DNA of 64,000 nt from Stenomitos rutilans HA7619-LM2 (GTDB lineage Bacteria > Cyanobacteriota > Cyanobacteriia > Leptolyngbyales > Leptolyngbyaceae). The notes beneath the pieces are model-generated. The model searched no databases. It was given only the letters and a program-made list of their open reading frames with translations, and was not told the DNA's origin. The stretch covers positions 1-64,000 of the forward strand of contig JAHHIE010000010.1 in the NCBI GenBank assembly GCA_019358945.1, in the 5' to 3' direction. How positions within the stretch are numbered: the first letter of the stretch is position 1; the number at the start of each line of letters is the position of its first letter. The position numbers and the translations under genes are program-made. Shown piece by piece: positions 25,769-34,427 of this stretch.

Positions 25769-28288
25769 ATGCGTATTTCTTTGAACTGGTTGAGCGAACT
25801 GGTTGACATCACAATGAGTCCAGAGGCGCTGGCAGAAATGCTGACGATGGCAGGGTTTGAGGTAGAGGAAATTGAAGATCGGCGGATGTGGGCTGAGGGT
25901 GTTGTGGTCGGTAAGGTGGTCGATCGCCAGCAGCATCCCAATGCCGATCGCTTGAGTGTATGCCAGGTAGACATTGGTATGGGAACGCCTTCGACGATCG
26001 TTTGCGGGGCTGCCAATGTCAAAGCGGGGCTTTTTGTGCCTGTAGCAACGCTGGGTGCCTTTTTGCCTAAAGCTGGGGAGGGTCTCAGAATTAAGCCTGC
26101 CAAGCTGCGTGGTGTAGCATCCGAGGGCATGATTTGCTCGTTAGCTGAACTTGGTCTGACAAAGGAATCTGAGGGCATTCATAGCTTTGAGGGGGAAGAG
26201 CTACAGGTGGGCAGCGATGTTCGCTCGCTACTGGGGTTGGATGATGTCATTTTGGACTTGACCTCAACCGCTAATCGCGCCGATGCCTTGAGTATGGTGG
26301 GCATTGCGCGTGAAGTTGCAGCGCTAACGGGTGCCACCTTAAAGCTTCCTCAAGCAGCGACAACTACTATTCCAACTAGTGCAGAGATATTGACGCTCAA
26401 AATCTCAGAACCACAGGCGTGCCCAACCTACATTGGAACGGTCATTGAGCAGGTGACGATCGCACCCTCGCCACTTTGGCTCCAACAGCGGCTACAGGCA
26501 GCAGGAACGCGCCCCATCAATAATGTCGTGGATATTACCAACTACATTCTGCTGGAGTGGGGGCAACCGCTACATGCGTTTGATGGCGATCGGCGGTCAG
26601 CGGTCAGCGGTCAGCGATCAGCGGTCAGCAAGGAGTCAGAACTCAAAATATCTCCTTCGGAGACGCTTCGCGAACAAAACTCAAAACTCAAAACTATTAC
26701 AGTCGGTGTGCGCTTTGCGGAAGCGGGTGAAACGCTCAAAACGCTGGACGGGCAAGCTCGATCGCTTCAGGAGCAGGCCTTGTTAATCACAGCGGATAAT
26801 GAACCTGTAGCGTTGGCAGGCGTGATGGGTGGTGAGGCCACGGAAGTTCATGCTGGCACGCAGCGCTTAATGCTAGAGGCAGCATTGTTCGACTCTGCTG
26901 CAATTCGACGCTCTGCTCGATCGCAAGGGATGCGCACAGAAGCATCGGCGCGCTATGAACGGGGTGTCAACGAAGCGGAGCTGGAGGTTGCCTGCCGTCG
27001 TGCGATCGCGCTCATTAGTGAACTGACGGGTGGTGTGGTCGCAGCCCAAGCTGTTGCGGATGCCCGTAGTAGCCAGCCATCGACGGTGCGATCGGTTGAA
27101 TTACGGCTTGATCGGGTCAATCAAGTGTTGGGGCCTGTTACCGTCGGCGAAGAGTTAGGTGAATTGCAACCGCGAGACATTGAGCGGACTCTAACGGCGT
27201 TGGGCTGCGAACTAATGACCATTACCCCAGATCGTGTCTGGGCTGTGACCGTGCCACCCTATCGCTATCGAGACCTAGAGCGCGAAATTGATCTCATTGA
27301 AGAAATTGCGCGACTGTACGGGTACAACAATTTTTGCGATACGTTGCCTGACAAAACCGAGGCGGGCTTTCTCTCGATTGAGCAGGCGCTTAGTCGCAAC
27401 TTACGGCAGGCATTACGGGCGATCGGGCTTACCGAAGTGACCCACTACACGTTAGGCAAACCCGGTGACACACGGCAAATTGTCCTGACAAACCCATTAT
27501 TTGTAGAATATTCGGCGTTGCGAACAAATCTGACAGCGGGCTTAATTGACGCTTTTCAGTACAACCTGGAGCAAGGGAATGGCCCTCTGAACGCTTTTGA
27601 AATTGGTCGCATCTTCTGGTCTGAAGAAGACGGTTTTAGCGAGGCAGATTCCGTTGCAGGCGTTTTGGGTGGTGATGCGACGCGCGGTACATGGGTGCGC
27701 TCTGGTCGTGAACAACCGCTAACCTGGTTTGAGGCCAAAGGTTTGTTAGAAAGTGTTTTTCAGCGGTTGGGGTTGGCGGTTGAGTACCAGCCCGATCGTC
27801 GAGATGAGCGTCTCCATCCCGGTCGCACCGCGTCTCTGTGGATTCGAGGCATTCGGTTAGGCACCTTCGGGCAACTGCACCCACAGCTACGTCAAGAACG
27901 GGGTTTACCGGATGAAGTCTACGTGTTTGAACTGGATCTGGATGTGCTACTCGATCAGCTTGATCAGGATGAAGCCCAAGTCCCTATCTTTCAGCCATTT
28001 TCAACCTATCCACCGTCCGATCGCGATATTGCCTTCTATGTTTCGACCCAGGTATTGGTGGCAGACATCGAGCGCGTCATTACCAAAGTGGGCGGTAGTT
28101 TGCTGGAATCGATCGACCTGTTCGATGAGTATCGCGGCGAGAACGTTCCTGATGGGCAACGCAGCTTAGCGTTTCGGCTCCTGTATCGGGCGGACGATCG
28201 TACCCTCAAGGACGAAGACATTGATCCAGTGCATCAAAAGGTGCGCGAAGCGTTAGTCGATAAATTCCGCGTTGATCTCCGAAGCTAG
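25769..28288 (+). CDS. pheT: phenylalanyl-tRNA synthetase beta subunit
   Basis: An 839-residue beta subunit of the tetrameric enzyme that charges tRNA-Phe. It shows the N-terminal [13 protein letters not shown], the EMAP-type tRNA-binding domain (about 40-150, with [13 protein letters not shown]), the B3/B4 editing domain (about 200-400), B5 (about 410-490), the core with [11 protein letters not shown], and the C-terminal anticodon-binding FDX-ACB domain ([15 protein letters not shown] onward). Bacterial PheT is usually about 800 residues. The excess here is a repeat-derived segment at about residues 275-309 (bases 26589-26697), between LHAFDGD and the [17 protein letters not shown] segment, listed separately. 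Without it the flanking sequence aligns normally. pheS is not in the window. Confidence 0.95.
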   Translation: MRISLNWLSELVDITMSPEALAEMLTMAGFEVEEIEDRRMWAEGVVVGKVVDRQQHPNADRLSVCQVDIGMGTPSTIVCGAANVKAGLFVPVATLGAFLPKAGEGLRIKPAKLRGVASEGMICSLAELGLTKESEGIHSFEGEELQVGSDVRSLLGLDDVILDLTSTANRADALSMVGIAREVAALTGATLKLPQAATTTIPTSAEILTLKISEPQACPTYIGTVIEQVTIAPSPLWLQQRLQAAGTRPINNVVDITNYILLEWGQPLHAFDGDRRSAVSGQRSAVSKESELKISPSETLREQNSKLKTITVGVRFAEAGETLKTLDGQARSLQEQALLITADNEPVALAGVMGGEATEVHAGTQRLMLEAALFDSAAIRRSARSQGMRTEASARYERGVNEAELEVACRRAIALISELTGGVVAAQAVADARSSQPSTVRSVELRLDRVNQVLGPVTVGEELGELQPRDIERTLTALGCELMTITPDRVWAVTVPPYRYRDLEREIDLIEEIARLYGYNNFCDTLPDKTEAGFLSIEQALSRNLRQALRAIGLTEVTHYTLGKPGDTRQIVLTNPLFVEYSALRTNLTAGLIDAFQYNLEQGNGPLNAFEIGRIFWSEEDGFSEADSVAGVLGGDATRGTWVRSGREQPLTWFEAKGLLESVFQRLGLAVEYQPDRRDERLHPGRTASLWIRGIRLGTFGQLHPQLRQERGLPDEVYVFELDLDVLLDQLDQDEAQVPIFQPFSTYPPSDRDIAFYVSTQVLVADIERVITKVGGSLLESIDLFDEYRGENVPDGQRSLAFRLLYRADDRTLKDEDIDPVHQKVREALVDKFRVDLRS
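26589..26697 (+). repeat. dispersed repeat inserted in-frame in pheT
   Basis: Within pheT, 109 bases consist of five GGTCAGC-like units (26595-26629), a GGAGTCAGAACTCAAAA unit, a CCTTCGGAGACGCTTCGCGAA segment and two CAAAACT units. Each is also found between genes in this window. The translation is hydrophilic and low in complexity ([18 protein letters not shown], then NSKLKT). The reading frame is kept, and no stop codon results. Confidence 0.85.
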
Positions 28289-28375
28289 AAGTCAGGAGTC
28301 AGAAGGTAAAAGCTGACCGCTGATGGCTAACCAACTCAAAACTCAAAACTTAAAACTCTTCCTCCTCTCCCTCTT

Positions 28376-28645
28376 ATGACCAAATACGTTCTCTGGGGCA
28401 GCTATTGCGCTGATGTGCTGGAAAAGCGTGCCCCTCATCGGCAGGCGCATCTCGACGGTCTTGCGAAACAAAAAGAAGCCGGAGTGCTGCTTACGATCGG
28501 CCCGACTAAAGACCTCACCAAAGTCTTTGGCCTTTACGAGGCTGAGGATGAAGTGATCGTGCGTCAACTGGTTGAGTCCGACCCCTACTGGCAAAATGGT
28601 GTGTGGACTGAGTATGACGTGAAAGAATGGGTTCAGGCGCTTTAA
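28376..28645 (+). CDS. YciI family protein
   Basis: An 89-residue ferredoxin-like-fold protein. YVLWGSYCADVLEKRAPHRQAHL carries the conserved YciI opening with an Arg-x-x-His cluster, and VLLTIGPTKD, VFGLYEAEDEVIVRQLVESDPY and NGVWTEYDVKEW complete the fold. The His and Asp residues (HRQAH, ESDPY) form the presumed active-site pocket. The role of these proteins is generally unknown; some act as small dehydratases or fused dioxygenase-like domains. It follows pheT on the same strand but is separated by about 90 repeat-rich bases. Confidence 0.88.
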   Translation: MTKYVLWGSYCADVLEKRAPHRQAHLDGLAKQKEAGVLLTIGPTKDLTKVFGLYEAEDEVIVRQLVESDPYWQNGVWTEYDVKEWVQAL

Positions 28646-28654
28646 TGGTTCTAT

Positions 28655-28678
28655 AGGGACGTTACACGTAATGTCCCT
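28655..28678. terminator. inverted repeat, probable shared terminator
   Basis: AGGGAC..GTAC-like arms at 28655-28665 and 28668-28678 (AGGGACGTTAC against GTAATGTCCCT, one mismatch) form a hairpin between the convergent YciI and ABC-ATPase genes; the right arm includes the TAG stop codon of the ATPase. A related GGAACGTTACATATAGCGTCC sequence at about 40807-40828 suggests this is also a dispersed repeat. Confidence 0.6.
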
Positions 28679-29435
28679 ACGAAACAGGTGTTTGCATCAA
28701 ACGCTGCTTTAGGCGGTGCGGATCGCCGCGATCGACCACCTTGCCCTGCTCTAACAAAAAGGCACCATCGCAGTAATCCAGTTCATCTAGGCGATGGGTG
28801 ACCCAAAGTGCTGTTAAGCCACGATCTTTGACCAACCGCTGCACCTGTGCAACCAACTCAAGCTGACTATCAGGATCTAAGAGTGCCGTCGGTTCATCCA
28901 GTAGCAGCACTTCACAGCGTGTAGCGATCGCACCCGCGATCGCCACACGCTGCTTCTGTCCTCCGCTCAGAGCATAAATGGGTCGCCGGAGCAGCGGCAG
29001 CAAGTTCACAGCATTCAGCGCTTCTTCTACCCGTCGCCGCACTTGGGCATAGGTCAGCTTTTCGGCCACTAACCCAAAGGCAACATCAGCGCCCACAGTT
29101 GGCATCACAAGCTGGTGATCGGGATTTTGAAACACGAAACCAATGTGTGGGCTGATGTGAATGGAACCTGTCTGAGGCTGCAAAAGCTTTGCCAGCAATT
29201 TCAACAGCGTAGATTTACCACTGCCGTTGGTGCCTAAGAGCATCCAAAATTCGCCTTGAGGCACCTCTAAACTGCAAGACTCTAAGACCGTTTCGCCCTT
29301 GTACCAGCGAAACGACACATCTTGTACTTGAATGGCAGGCAGTACCTCTAGAGGCTCTAGCTTGCCAACATACATAGCGGGCTGATTGGCAAAGCTGTCA
29401 TCCTCTTGCCGTGCAAAACTTCCTGAGTTACTCAT
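28677..29435 (-). CDS. CbiO/ECF-type ABC transporter ATP-binding protein
   Basis: A 252-residue ATPase with Walker A LGTNGSGKST, Q-loop VFQNPDHQLVMPTVGADVAFGL (the Q-N-P-D-x-Q form is typical of energy-coupling factor ATPases), signature ALSGGQKQRVAIAGA, Walker B EVLLLDEPTALLD and switch WVTHRLDEL. It should energise uptake of a vitamin or metal (cobalt, nickel, biotin) with a T component and an S component that are not nearby. Its start overlaps the stop of the UPF0367 gene by four bases (ATGA type), which implies co-translation. Confidence 0.88.
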   Translation of the reverse strand: MSNSGSFARQEDDSFANQPAMYVGKLEPLEVLPAIQVQDVSFRWYKGETVLESCSLEVPQGEFWMLLGTNGSGKSTLLKLLAKLLQPQTGSIHISPHIGFVFQNPDHQLVMPTVGADVAFGLVAEKLTYAQVRRRVEEALNAVNLLPLLRRPIYALSGGQKQRVAIAGAIATRCEVLLLDEPTALLDPDSQLELVAQVQRLVKDRGLTALWVTHRLDELDYCDGAFLLEQGKVVDRGDPHRLKQRLMQTPVS

Positions 29436-29701
29436 TCCGCTAGGGCAAAGAAGCCAGGTGGTCTACCAGAAGCGGCGGCGGTACCAGACTTATCAGAAAT
29501 CTGCACAGCGGAGATTTCGTTGCCAAGGATACCAATTTTTTTTCCAGGCTGCTTTTCACAGGACAGTTCTAGCAGTTCATTGCTACCAGAGCGAAGCACC
29601 TGCAAGATTTTTTGATAGGTCGCTTCGGCATCTTCTTTCGCTTTGCGCTGTACAGACAACGAGAGGGGCGTATTTTTGAGCGTAATGTCGATAATAAACA
29701 T
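29432..29701 (-). CDS. UPF0367 family protein
   Basis: An 89-residue protein restricted to cyanobacteria and plastid-related genomes. It opens MFIIDITLKNTPLSLSVQRK and ends with EISAVQISDKSGTAAASGRPPGF-type sequence, matching my memory of UPF0367. It is small, soluble and of unknown function. It precedes the CbiO-like ATPase with a four-base overlap, an arrangement that suggests the two products are made together. Confidence 0.85.
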   Translation of the reverse strand: MFIIDITLKNTPLSLSVQRKAKEDAEATYQKILQVLRSGSNELLELSCEKQPGKKIGILGNEISAVQISDKSGTAAASGRPPGFFALAE

Positions 29702-30017
29702 GTGTTGCGTGCGTCACAGAACCAGCTTCTAGTATCGCAAATCGCGGCGATCTTGGTGGGGTGATTATGGCGCGATCGCTAGCTTAATTAGCTATCAACC
29801 ATCAGCTTTCAGCTCTAAATTTCAGGCTGGCCGCTAAAGCCGTTGTTGGTTGTATAGCCCGTTGGTCATTCAAAAAAATTGTTGGTTATTAGAAAAAAGC
29901 TGACCGCTGACGGCTGATCGCTCTTTAACTAAAAACTCTCTAGCTTGTCGGCGCAAAGCGCTACTCAAAACTTAAAACTTCTCCGCTGACCGCTGATAGC
30001 TGACCGCTCCAAACCCG
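29702..30017. repeat. repeat-rich intergenic region
   Basis: 316 bases between two minus-strand genes. CTGACCGCTGA-type units appear at about 29899-29925 and 29983-30008, and the 39-bp core at 29934-29972 is identical to 10597-10635. No gene is present. Confidence 0.75.
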
Positions 30018-31409
30018 TTAAAGCGAGGTCGCTTCATCCAGCAGTTGCCACGGTAAGAAGATTTGGAGCCAGCCGCCGTGGGTCTCAGGATGATTACTGG
30101 CCTGAACCCTGCCCTGGTGAGCTTCTACAATTTGGCGGACGATCGCTAAACCCAGACCACTGCCGCTGCTGATTGGTGTGGTTTGAGTGTCACTGCCTGT
30201 TTGTGTCTCATCGGTGTAGGCATTGCCAGCCAGGGCGCTTTTGCCCAACGCATACACTTTGGAGACTTCTAATTCAGCATAATTGCGAGCGCGTGACGGA
30301 TCTGCGCGGTAAAAGCGATCGAACACATACGGTAATGCCTCAGGTGGAAAGCCTGGGCCTGCATCGATAATTTCCAGGTGGACTAACTGGTCGTGAGTTT
30401 GACCATCGGCAATAAAACTCACATGCACTCGAATAGTCTGATGGGCCGGACTGTACTTAATGGCGTTGTCCAATAAATTCAGTAGAACTCGATACATCCG
30501 TGACTCATCCAGGTGCAGCAGTACACGATCGAGACCAGCGTAATCCAGTTGAAGCTGTTTTCGCCGCGCCAACGGTTCCAGGCTCAACCAGGCAGATTGA
30601 ATCACTTTGGCAAGATCCACCGTTTTGAGCTTTAAGCTCAGGTCAGGGTTTGCTTCTAATTGACTCAAATCGAGCAAATCTTGCACGAGGCTACTGAGCC
30701 GAATGGTTTCCTTCAGCAAGCGATCGACCCAATCGCGTAGGGGCGCTTCCAAACGCGTTTGAAGGGTTTCTGCTACTAGGCGAATTGACGTTAATGGCGT
30801 TTTTAATTCATGGGCCACATCAGAAATCCAGCGATCACGCTGTTGAGCCAGCAGCACTGCTTCCTGACGGCTTTCCAAAAACACTCCCACGCAATCATCG
30901 GGAAGGGGCACACTATGCGCTCGCAGCGATCGAGACAACTGACGCGAGAGCTGTGATGGATCGGCAGAGACCGGATGAAACGTCCAGTCACTCTGACAAG
31001 GCTTACGCAACAAGCGTGTTTGCTCAATCAGTTGATCAAGTTCATAGGAGCGAACAAGTTCCAACAACAAACGGCGATGAGCCGAGTGAGGTAGCTGAAT
31101 GCTGAGCAATTGACCAGCCTGAGCATTACACCAGACTAACTGATTCTCTTCATCTACCTGCAACATCCCGATCGGGGCAGTTTTGCAAAGATGCTGCCAA
31201 AGTTCGAGGTCTTGCGTTAGTTGCTCACGGTAATCTACATGACCTGCGATCGTCCGTATCAGCCGTGATGGTGTGCCAAGAGACCAGCGCGGCATTTCTG
31301 ACTGAAGAGACTCAGCCAGTCGCCCAAGTTTGCGGGTGAGTTGAATGTGGTACCAACCCAACAGCCCCAGCCCTAGCCCCAGCCCCAGCAAAAACCATAA
31401 AAATGTCAC
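30018..31409 (-). CDS. sphS: sensor histidine kinase, SphS-like (phosphate sensing)
   Basis: A 463-residue kinase with one N-terminal membrane helix (FLWFLLGLGLGLGLLGWY), a PAS-like domain (about 70-130, APIGMLQVDEENQLVWCNAQAGQLL), HisKA with VAHELKTPLTSI (His near 195) and HATPase with NLLDNAIKYSP, IDAGPGFPPE and GSGLGLAIV. Overall order and the single short membrane anchor agree with SphS/PhoR-type kinases of cyanobacteria, which control phosphate starvation genes. The adjacent upstream OmpR-type regulator supports this. About 35 residues between the D box and G2 (ALGKSALAGNAYTDETQTG) are an acidic, probably disordered insertion. Confidence 0.82.
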   Translation of the reverse strand: MTFLWFLLGLGLGLGLLGWYHIQLTRKLGRLAESLQSEMPRWSLGTPSRLIRTIAGHVDYREQLTQDLELWQHLCKTAPIGMLQVDEENQLVWCNAQAGQLLSIQLPHSAHRRLLLELVRSYELDQLIEQTRLLRKPCQSDWTFHPVSADPSQLSRQLSRSLRAHSVPLPDDCVGVFLESRQEAVLLAQQRDRWISDVAHELKTPLTSIRLVAETLQTRLEAPLRDWVDRLLKETIRLSSLVQDLLDLSQLEANPDLSLKLKTVDLAKVIQSAWLSLEPLARRKQLQLDYAGLDRVLLHLDESRMYRVLLNLLDNAIKYSPAHQTIRVHVSFIADGQTHDQLVHLEIIDAGPGFPPEALPYVFDRFYRADPSRARNYAELEVSKVYALGKSALAGNAYTDETQTGSDTQTTPISSGSGLGLAIVRQIVEAHQGRVQASNHPETHGGWLQIFLPWQLLDEATSL

Positions 31410-31517
31410 AGTAGCGTTAGCCCTCAGCCAAAGTCAGATTACGTAGCCGTAACCAATACAGGTAGAATGTGTCGCTATTCTAAGCCGATCGCTGGCTGCT
31501 GGCTGTGAAGGGTGGCG

Positions 31518-32315
31518 TTAACCGAAGCGGTAACCAAAGCCACGCACTGTTACCAGGTAAGTGGGGTTGCTGGGATCGACTTCAAGTTTCTCGCGCAGCC
31601 AGCGAATATGGACATCCACTGTTTTGCTATCGCCAATAAAGTCAGGCCCCCAGATGCGCTCTAGCAACTGCTCCCGTGACCAGACTCGTCGGGGGTAGCT
31701 CATAAACAGTTCGAGAATCTTGAACTCTTTAGGCGAAAAGCTGACGGCGACACCCCGTACGGTAATGCGGCACTCTTGGGGATACAGCGCAATGTCTTGA
31801 TATTTGATCGCTGGCTGCTCTGGCTGTACTTGAAACTGGTGGTGACGGCGCAGCAAGGCTCGGCAGCGGGCAATCAGCTCACGAATGCCGAAAGGTTTGG
31901 TCAGGTAATCATCCGCCCCAACTTCAAGACCCACGACGCGATCGGTCTCGCTGCCCTTTGCACTGAGCATCAAAATGGGTACGCTGATACCTTCTCGACG
32001 AATGAGACGACAGAGATCCAGCCCATTGATGTAAGGCAACATCAAATCCAGGATGATCAGGTCGAGCGATCGATTACTCAGTTGGGATACCGACAAGCCC
32101 ATTCCAAAACTGCCACTAGACTCCGCTTCTTTAAGCTGATGGATCAGATCAAGCGCTGCTCGACCATCTTCTGCCCTCACCACATCGTAGCCCTCATCCG
32201 TCAACGCCAGCCCAATGGTTTCTGAGATCAATCCCTCATCTTCAACCACTAAAACTCGCCCCAGCTTAATACCAGACCTGTGCTTTGCTCTTTCCGACGG
32301 TAGCGTAAGTGGCAT
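31518..32315 (-). CDS. sphR: OmpR/PhoB-family response regulator, SphR-like
   Basis: About 265 residues. The receiver has the acidic pair in VLVVEDEG, phospho-acceptor Asp in LIILDLMLPYINGLD, Thr/Ser in ILMLSAKGSE and Lys in DDYLTKPFG. A serine/glycine-rich insertion (about EAESSGSFGMGLSVSQ) precedes the phospho-acceptor strand, as I recall for SphR orthologues. The C-terminal winged helix reads SPKEFKILELFMSYPRRVWSR, then VDVHIRWLREKLE and VRGFGYRFG. The ATG at 32315 (MPLTLPSERA) is preferred over one 36 bases upstream because the extra residues are not conserved. It precedes the kinase by 108 bases on the same strand. It should activate Pho genes. Confidence 0.85.
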   Translation of the reverse strand: MPLTLPSERAKHRSGIKLGRVLVVEDEGLISETIGLALTDEGYDVVRAEDGRAALDLIHQLKEAESSGSFGMGLSVSQLSNRSLDLIILDLMLPYINGLDLCRLIRREGISVPILMLSAKGSETDRVVGLEVGADDYLTKPFGIRELIARCRALLRRHHQFQVQPEQPAIKYQDIALYPQECRITVRGVAVSFSPKEFKILELFMSYPRRVWSREQLLERIWGPDFIGDSKTVDVHIRWLREKLEVDPSNPTYLVTVRGFGYRFG

Positions 32316-32431
32316 AATGCGAATCCTGTAAACCCAGGTAAATTCTTTCAACCCACGGCGATTCTACCATTAGTAAGATATTTAGTAAGGATTGATACTG
32401 TTCCTAAACTTTCTCACGTCTCTGGCTGCCC

Positions 32432-33502
32432 CTAATCTTTATCCTCTTCAATACGTGCGACTCCCGTGCTGGGATAATAATTGCTCAAGATCTTCTTGTA
32501 AGAGTAGCCCTGCTCGGCAAGAGCCAGTGCGCCTAGCTGACTCATCCCCTTGCCTTGAAAGGCTTCGGCCACAATATCATCAGAGGCTGCATAGAGAGAT
32601 TCCACAATGCCACCGCGGTAGCTGACAAACTCGCCGGCTGTTGCGTCAACTGCTTCGCTGGTTGTGGCGGCTTCGCGTTGGGTGCCGCTATACACCTGGT
32701 AATACTCGGTCGCGCCCATGTGAAAGAGCGGGCTAACGGGTTTGAAGTAATAGGTTAAAGCGTAGGAACGGGCTGCAACCGCTTGAGCTTTTAAGGCTTC
32801 CATCTTCCAACTGGGCGACACTTCGCTGGCAACCACGCTGTAAAGGTACTGCCGCATGTTGATGTAGTTAACGCCCCAGAGTTTGCCTTCAGTCGCCACT
32901 AGTAGAAGTCGTCCCCGGTAAGTACGATCGCCTAACTGAAAAAGACTGCCTGACGGTATTTCTAGCCAAACCACTTCGGGTACCTGCCATTCACCAAAGC
33001 GTATGGCCTGTCCTTCGGGCTGAGCACTGTACGCGCTACCAGGCGTTAGTTGATGGAGTTGCTTCCCATTACGATCGAGCAAACGTGCGCCACCAGGTGC
33101 ACCGACCGTTACAGAAGGTTGTCCTTCTGCAATCGCCACATGCATCTCAATTAAGGCATCGACTGACGAACCAACGGAGCCAAAGGCCGCTTTCGCCTTC
33201 TGATTGAGCGCTTTCTGCTCTGCCGTCAGCGCCGTTGGGTCAACAGGTTTGGGTGAGGGTTTAGCGGCTGGCTTTTTGGCTACTTGCGGTGTTTTGCTCG
33301 GCGTGGCTGAAGGCGAAGGGGTGAGAACCTGAACCGACGACGCAACAGGTGAGGGACTGGGTGCCTGAGTCGCTGGCTGTACTTGCTGACGACTGAAGGC
33401 CACACCCAAAACTGCCAGCACACCCAGACAAGGGATGGAAAGCCAGAGGGCAGGTTTTAGCCAGGGCGATCGAGAGAGTGAGGGCGGTTTGTCAGCTTTC
33501 AT
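32432..33502 (-). CDS. SpoIID/LytB-domain protein
   Basis: This 356-residue protein has an N-terminal membrane segment (about 13-35), a Pro/Ser/Ala-rich linker (about 40-100) and a SpoIID-like domain. GRLLLVATEGKLWGVNYINMRQYLYSVVASEVSPSWKMEALKAQAVAARSYAL-type sequence (about 200-255; only parts quoted as one block here for position) leads to DAT-GEFVSYRGGIVESLYAA and the closing GMSQLGALALAEQGYSYKKILSNYY. SpoIID proteins are lytic transglycosylases that remove stem-less glycan in spore formers; in cyanobacteria their role is unknown but likely concerns the wall. It lies upstream of no clear operon partner. Confidence 0.87.
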   Translation of the reverse strand: MKADKPPSLSRSPWLKPALWLSIPCLGVLAVLGVAFSRQQVQPATQAPSPSPVASSVQVLTPSPSATPSKTPQVAKKPAAKPSPKPVDPTALTAEQKALNQKAKAAFGSVGSSVDALIEMHVAIAEGQPSVTVGAPGGARLLDRNGKQLHQLTPGSAYSAQPEGQAIRFGEWQVPEVVWLEIPSGSLFQLGDRTYRGRLLLVATEGKLWGVNYINMRQYLYSVVASEVSPSWKMEALKAQAVAARSYALTYYFKPVSPLFHMGATEYYQVYSGTQREAATTSEAVDATAGEFVSYRGGIVESLYAASDDIVAEAFQGKGMSQLGALALAEQGYSYKKILSNYYPSTGVARIEEDKD

Positions 33503-33544
33503 ATGTGGCTCCCCTAAGGTGACGATCGTATCTACGCCACTGCA

Positions 33545-34207
33545 TTACAACGCTCCTGTTTTGGTAAGTTGCTGCTGCTTAAGGTAGGCAAAGACGCTCT
33601 TGTCACCAATATCCGGCGGGATAGGTTGAATAACTTTACGAATGGCAAAGATGAGGAACAAAACTGCCCAGAGTGCCAGTAGGCTTTGTTCGATCGCTAA
33701 CGGTAGCCAGCCAAACAGGTGCCCTAACAACAGCAGCGGCAGAAGGGGTGTGAGCAGCTTGGTTTCTAGCCGATTGAAACAAAAGGCTTCTTTGAAGAAA
33801 ATGCCCGTGAGTGCTGCAAAGGTAAACCCAATGCCCAGAATGCTCAACGGTTGGTTATAAACAGTTACAGCAAGGGGTTCGAGGTGAAGATGCCCGATCG
33901 CAAGCGCCGAGAGGCTACCAATGACCCAAAAGGCTTGCAGCGCCCGATGTAATGGTGCCATATAAATGTGAATGGTGAGCAAGCTCACGCCTAACGCCAA
34001 ACTAAAGCCTGTATAGAGCAACGTCAGCCCCTGCAACACCGTGGGATTTTCTGTCTGCCAGAGGGTGAGTGCAACCCCGATCGCAAAACAGAGCGCTGCG
34101 ACCATCAGCCCGGCTCGATAGATTACGACACCCCGGCGATCGTCGGGCGTAATCGTAAACGTCCCAAACTGACCTTCGTAAACGGCTGGCTCAAATGCGT
34201 GTGTCAT
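33545..34207 (-). CDS. DUF2301 integral membrane protein
   Basis: A 220-residue protein with about six hydrophobic segments spaced regularly between residues 30 and 190. The soluble start EGQFGTFTITPDDRRGVVIYRAGLM and the segments IHIYMAPLHRALQAFW and GIFFKEAFCFNRLETKLLTPLLP agree with the DUF2301 family of cyanobacterial membrane proteins. The function is unknown; the conserved Glu and Cys in KEAFCFNR could be functional. It lies 42 bases before the SpoIID-like gene on the same strand. Confidence 0.82.
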   Translation of the reverse strand: MTHAFEPAVYEGQFGTFTITPDDRRGVVIYRAGLMVAALCFAIGVALTLWQTENPTVLQGLTLLYTGFSLALGVSLLTIHIYMAPLHRALQAFWVIGSLSALAIGHLHLEPLAVTVYNQPLSILGIGFTFAALTGIFFKEAFCFNRLETKLLTPLLPLLLLGHLFGWLPLAIEQSLLALWAVLFLIFAIRKVIQPIPPDIGDKSVFAYLKQQQLTKTGAL

Positions 34208-34372
34208 AAGGTTGAGTGTGGCGAAAGTGAGTGTACGAAAGCGTTATAGCGTTATGTAGAAGAAAAGCCCCTTTGAGGGTAGAGTTATGACGCGACGAAT
34301 GAAGAGAATTTGCAAGTTGAGTGACCCATTACCCACCGTCTATTCTGCCTCAACCGCTAACAGGTAACAACT

Positions 34373-34427
34373 CACGCCAGATTTGTTTGACCGCAACGCT
34401 GCTAGTTGACACGCCAGATTTGTTTGA
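34373..34427. repeat. 18-bp direct repeat spanning the 3' end of the hydrolase gene
   Basis: CACGCCAGATTTGTTTGA occurs at 34373-34390 and again at 34410-34427, 37 bases apart. The right copy encodes the last residues of the alpha/beta hydrolase (KQIWR), and the left copy lies just past its stop codon. This looks like a short duplication that moved the stop. Confidence 0.75.

Noticed and set aside
26595-26629. GGTCAGC units as a CRISPR fragment
   Set aside because: There are no unique spacers of regular length, and the units are translated as part of pheT.
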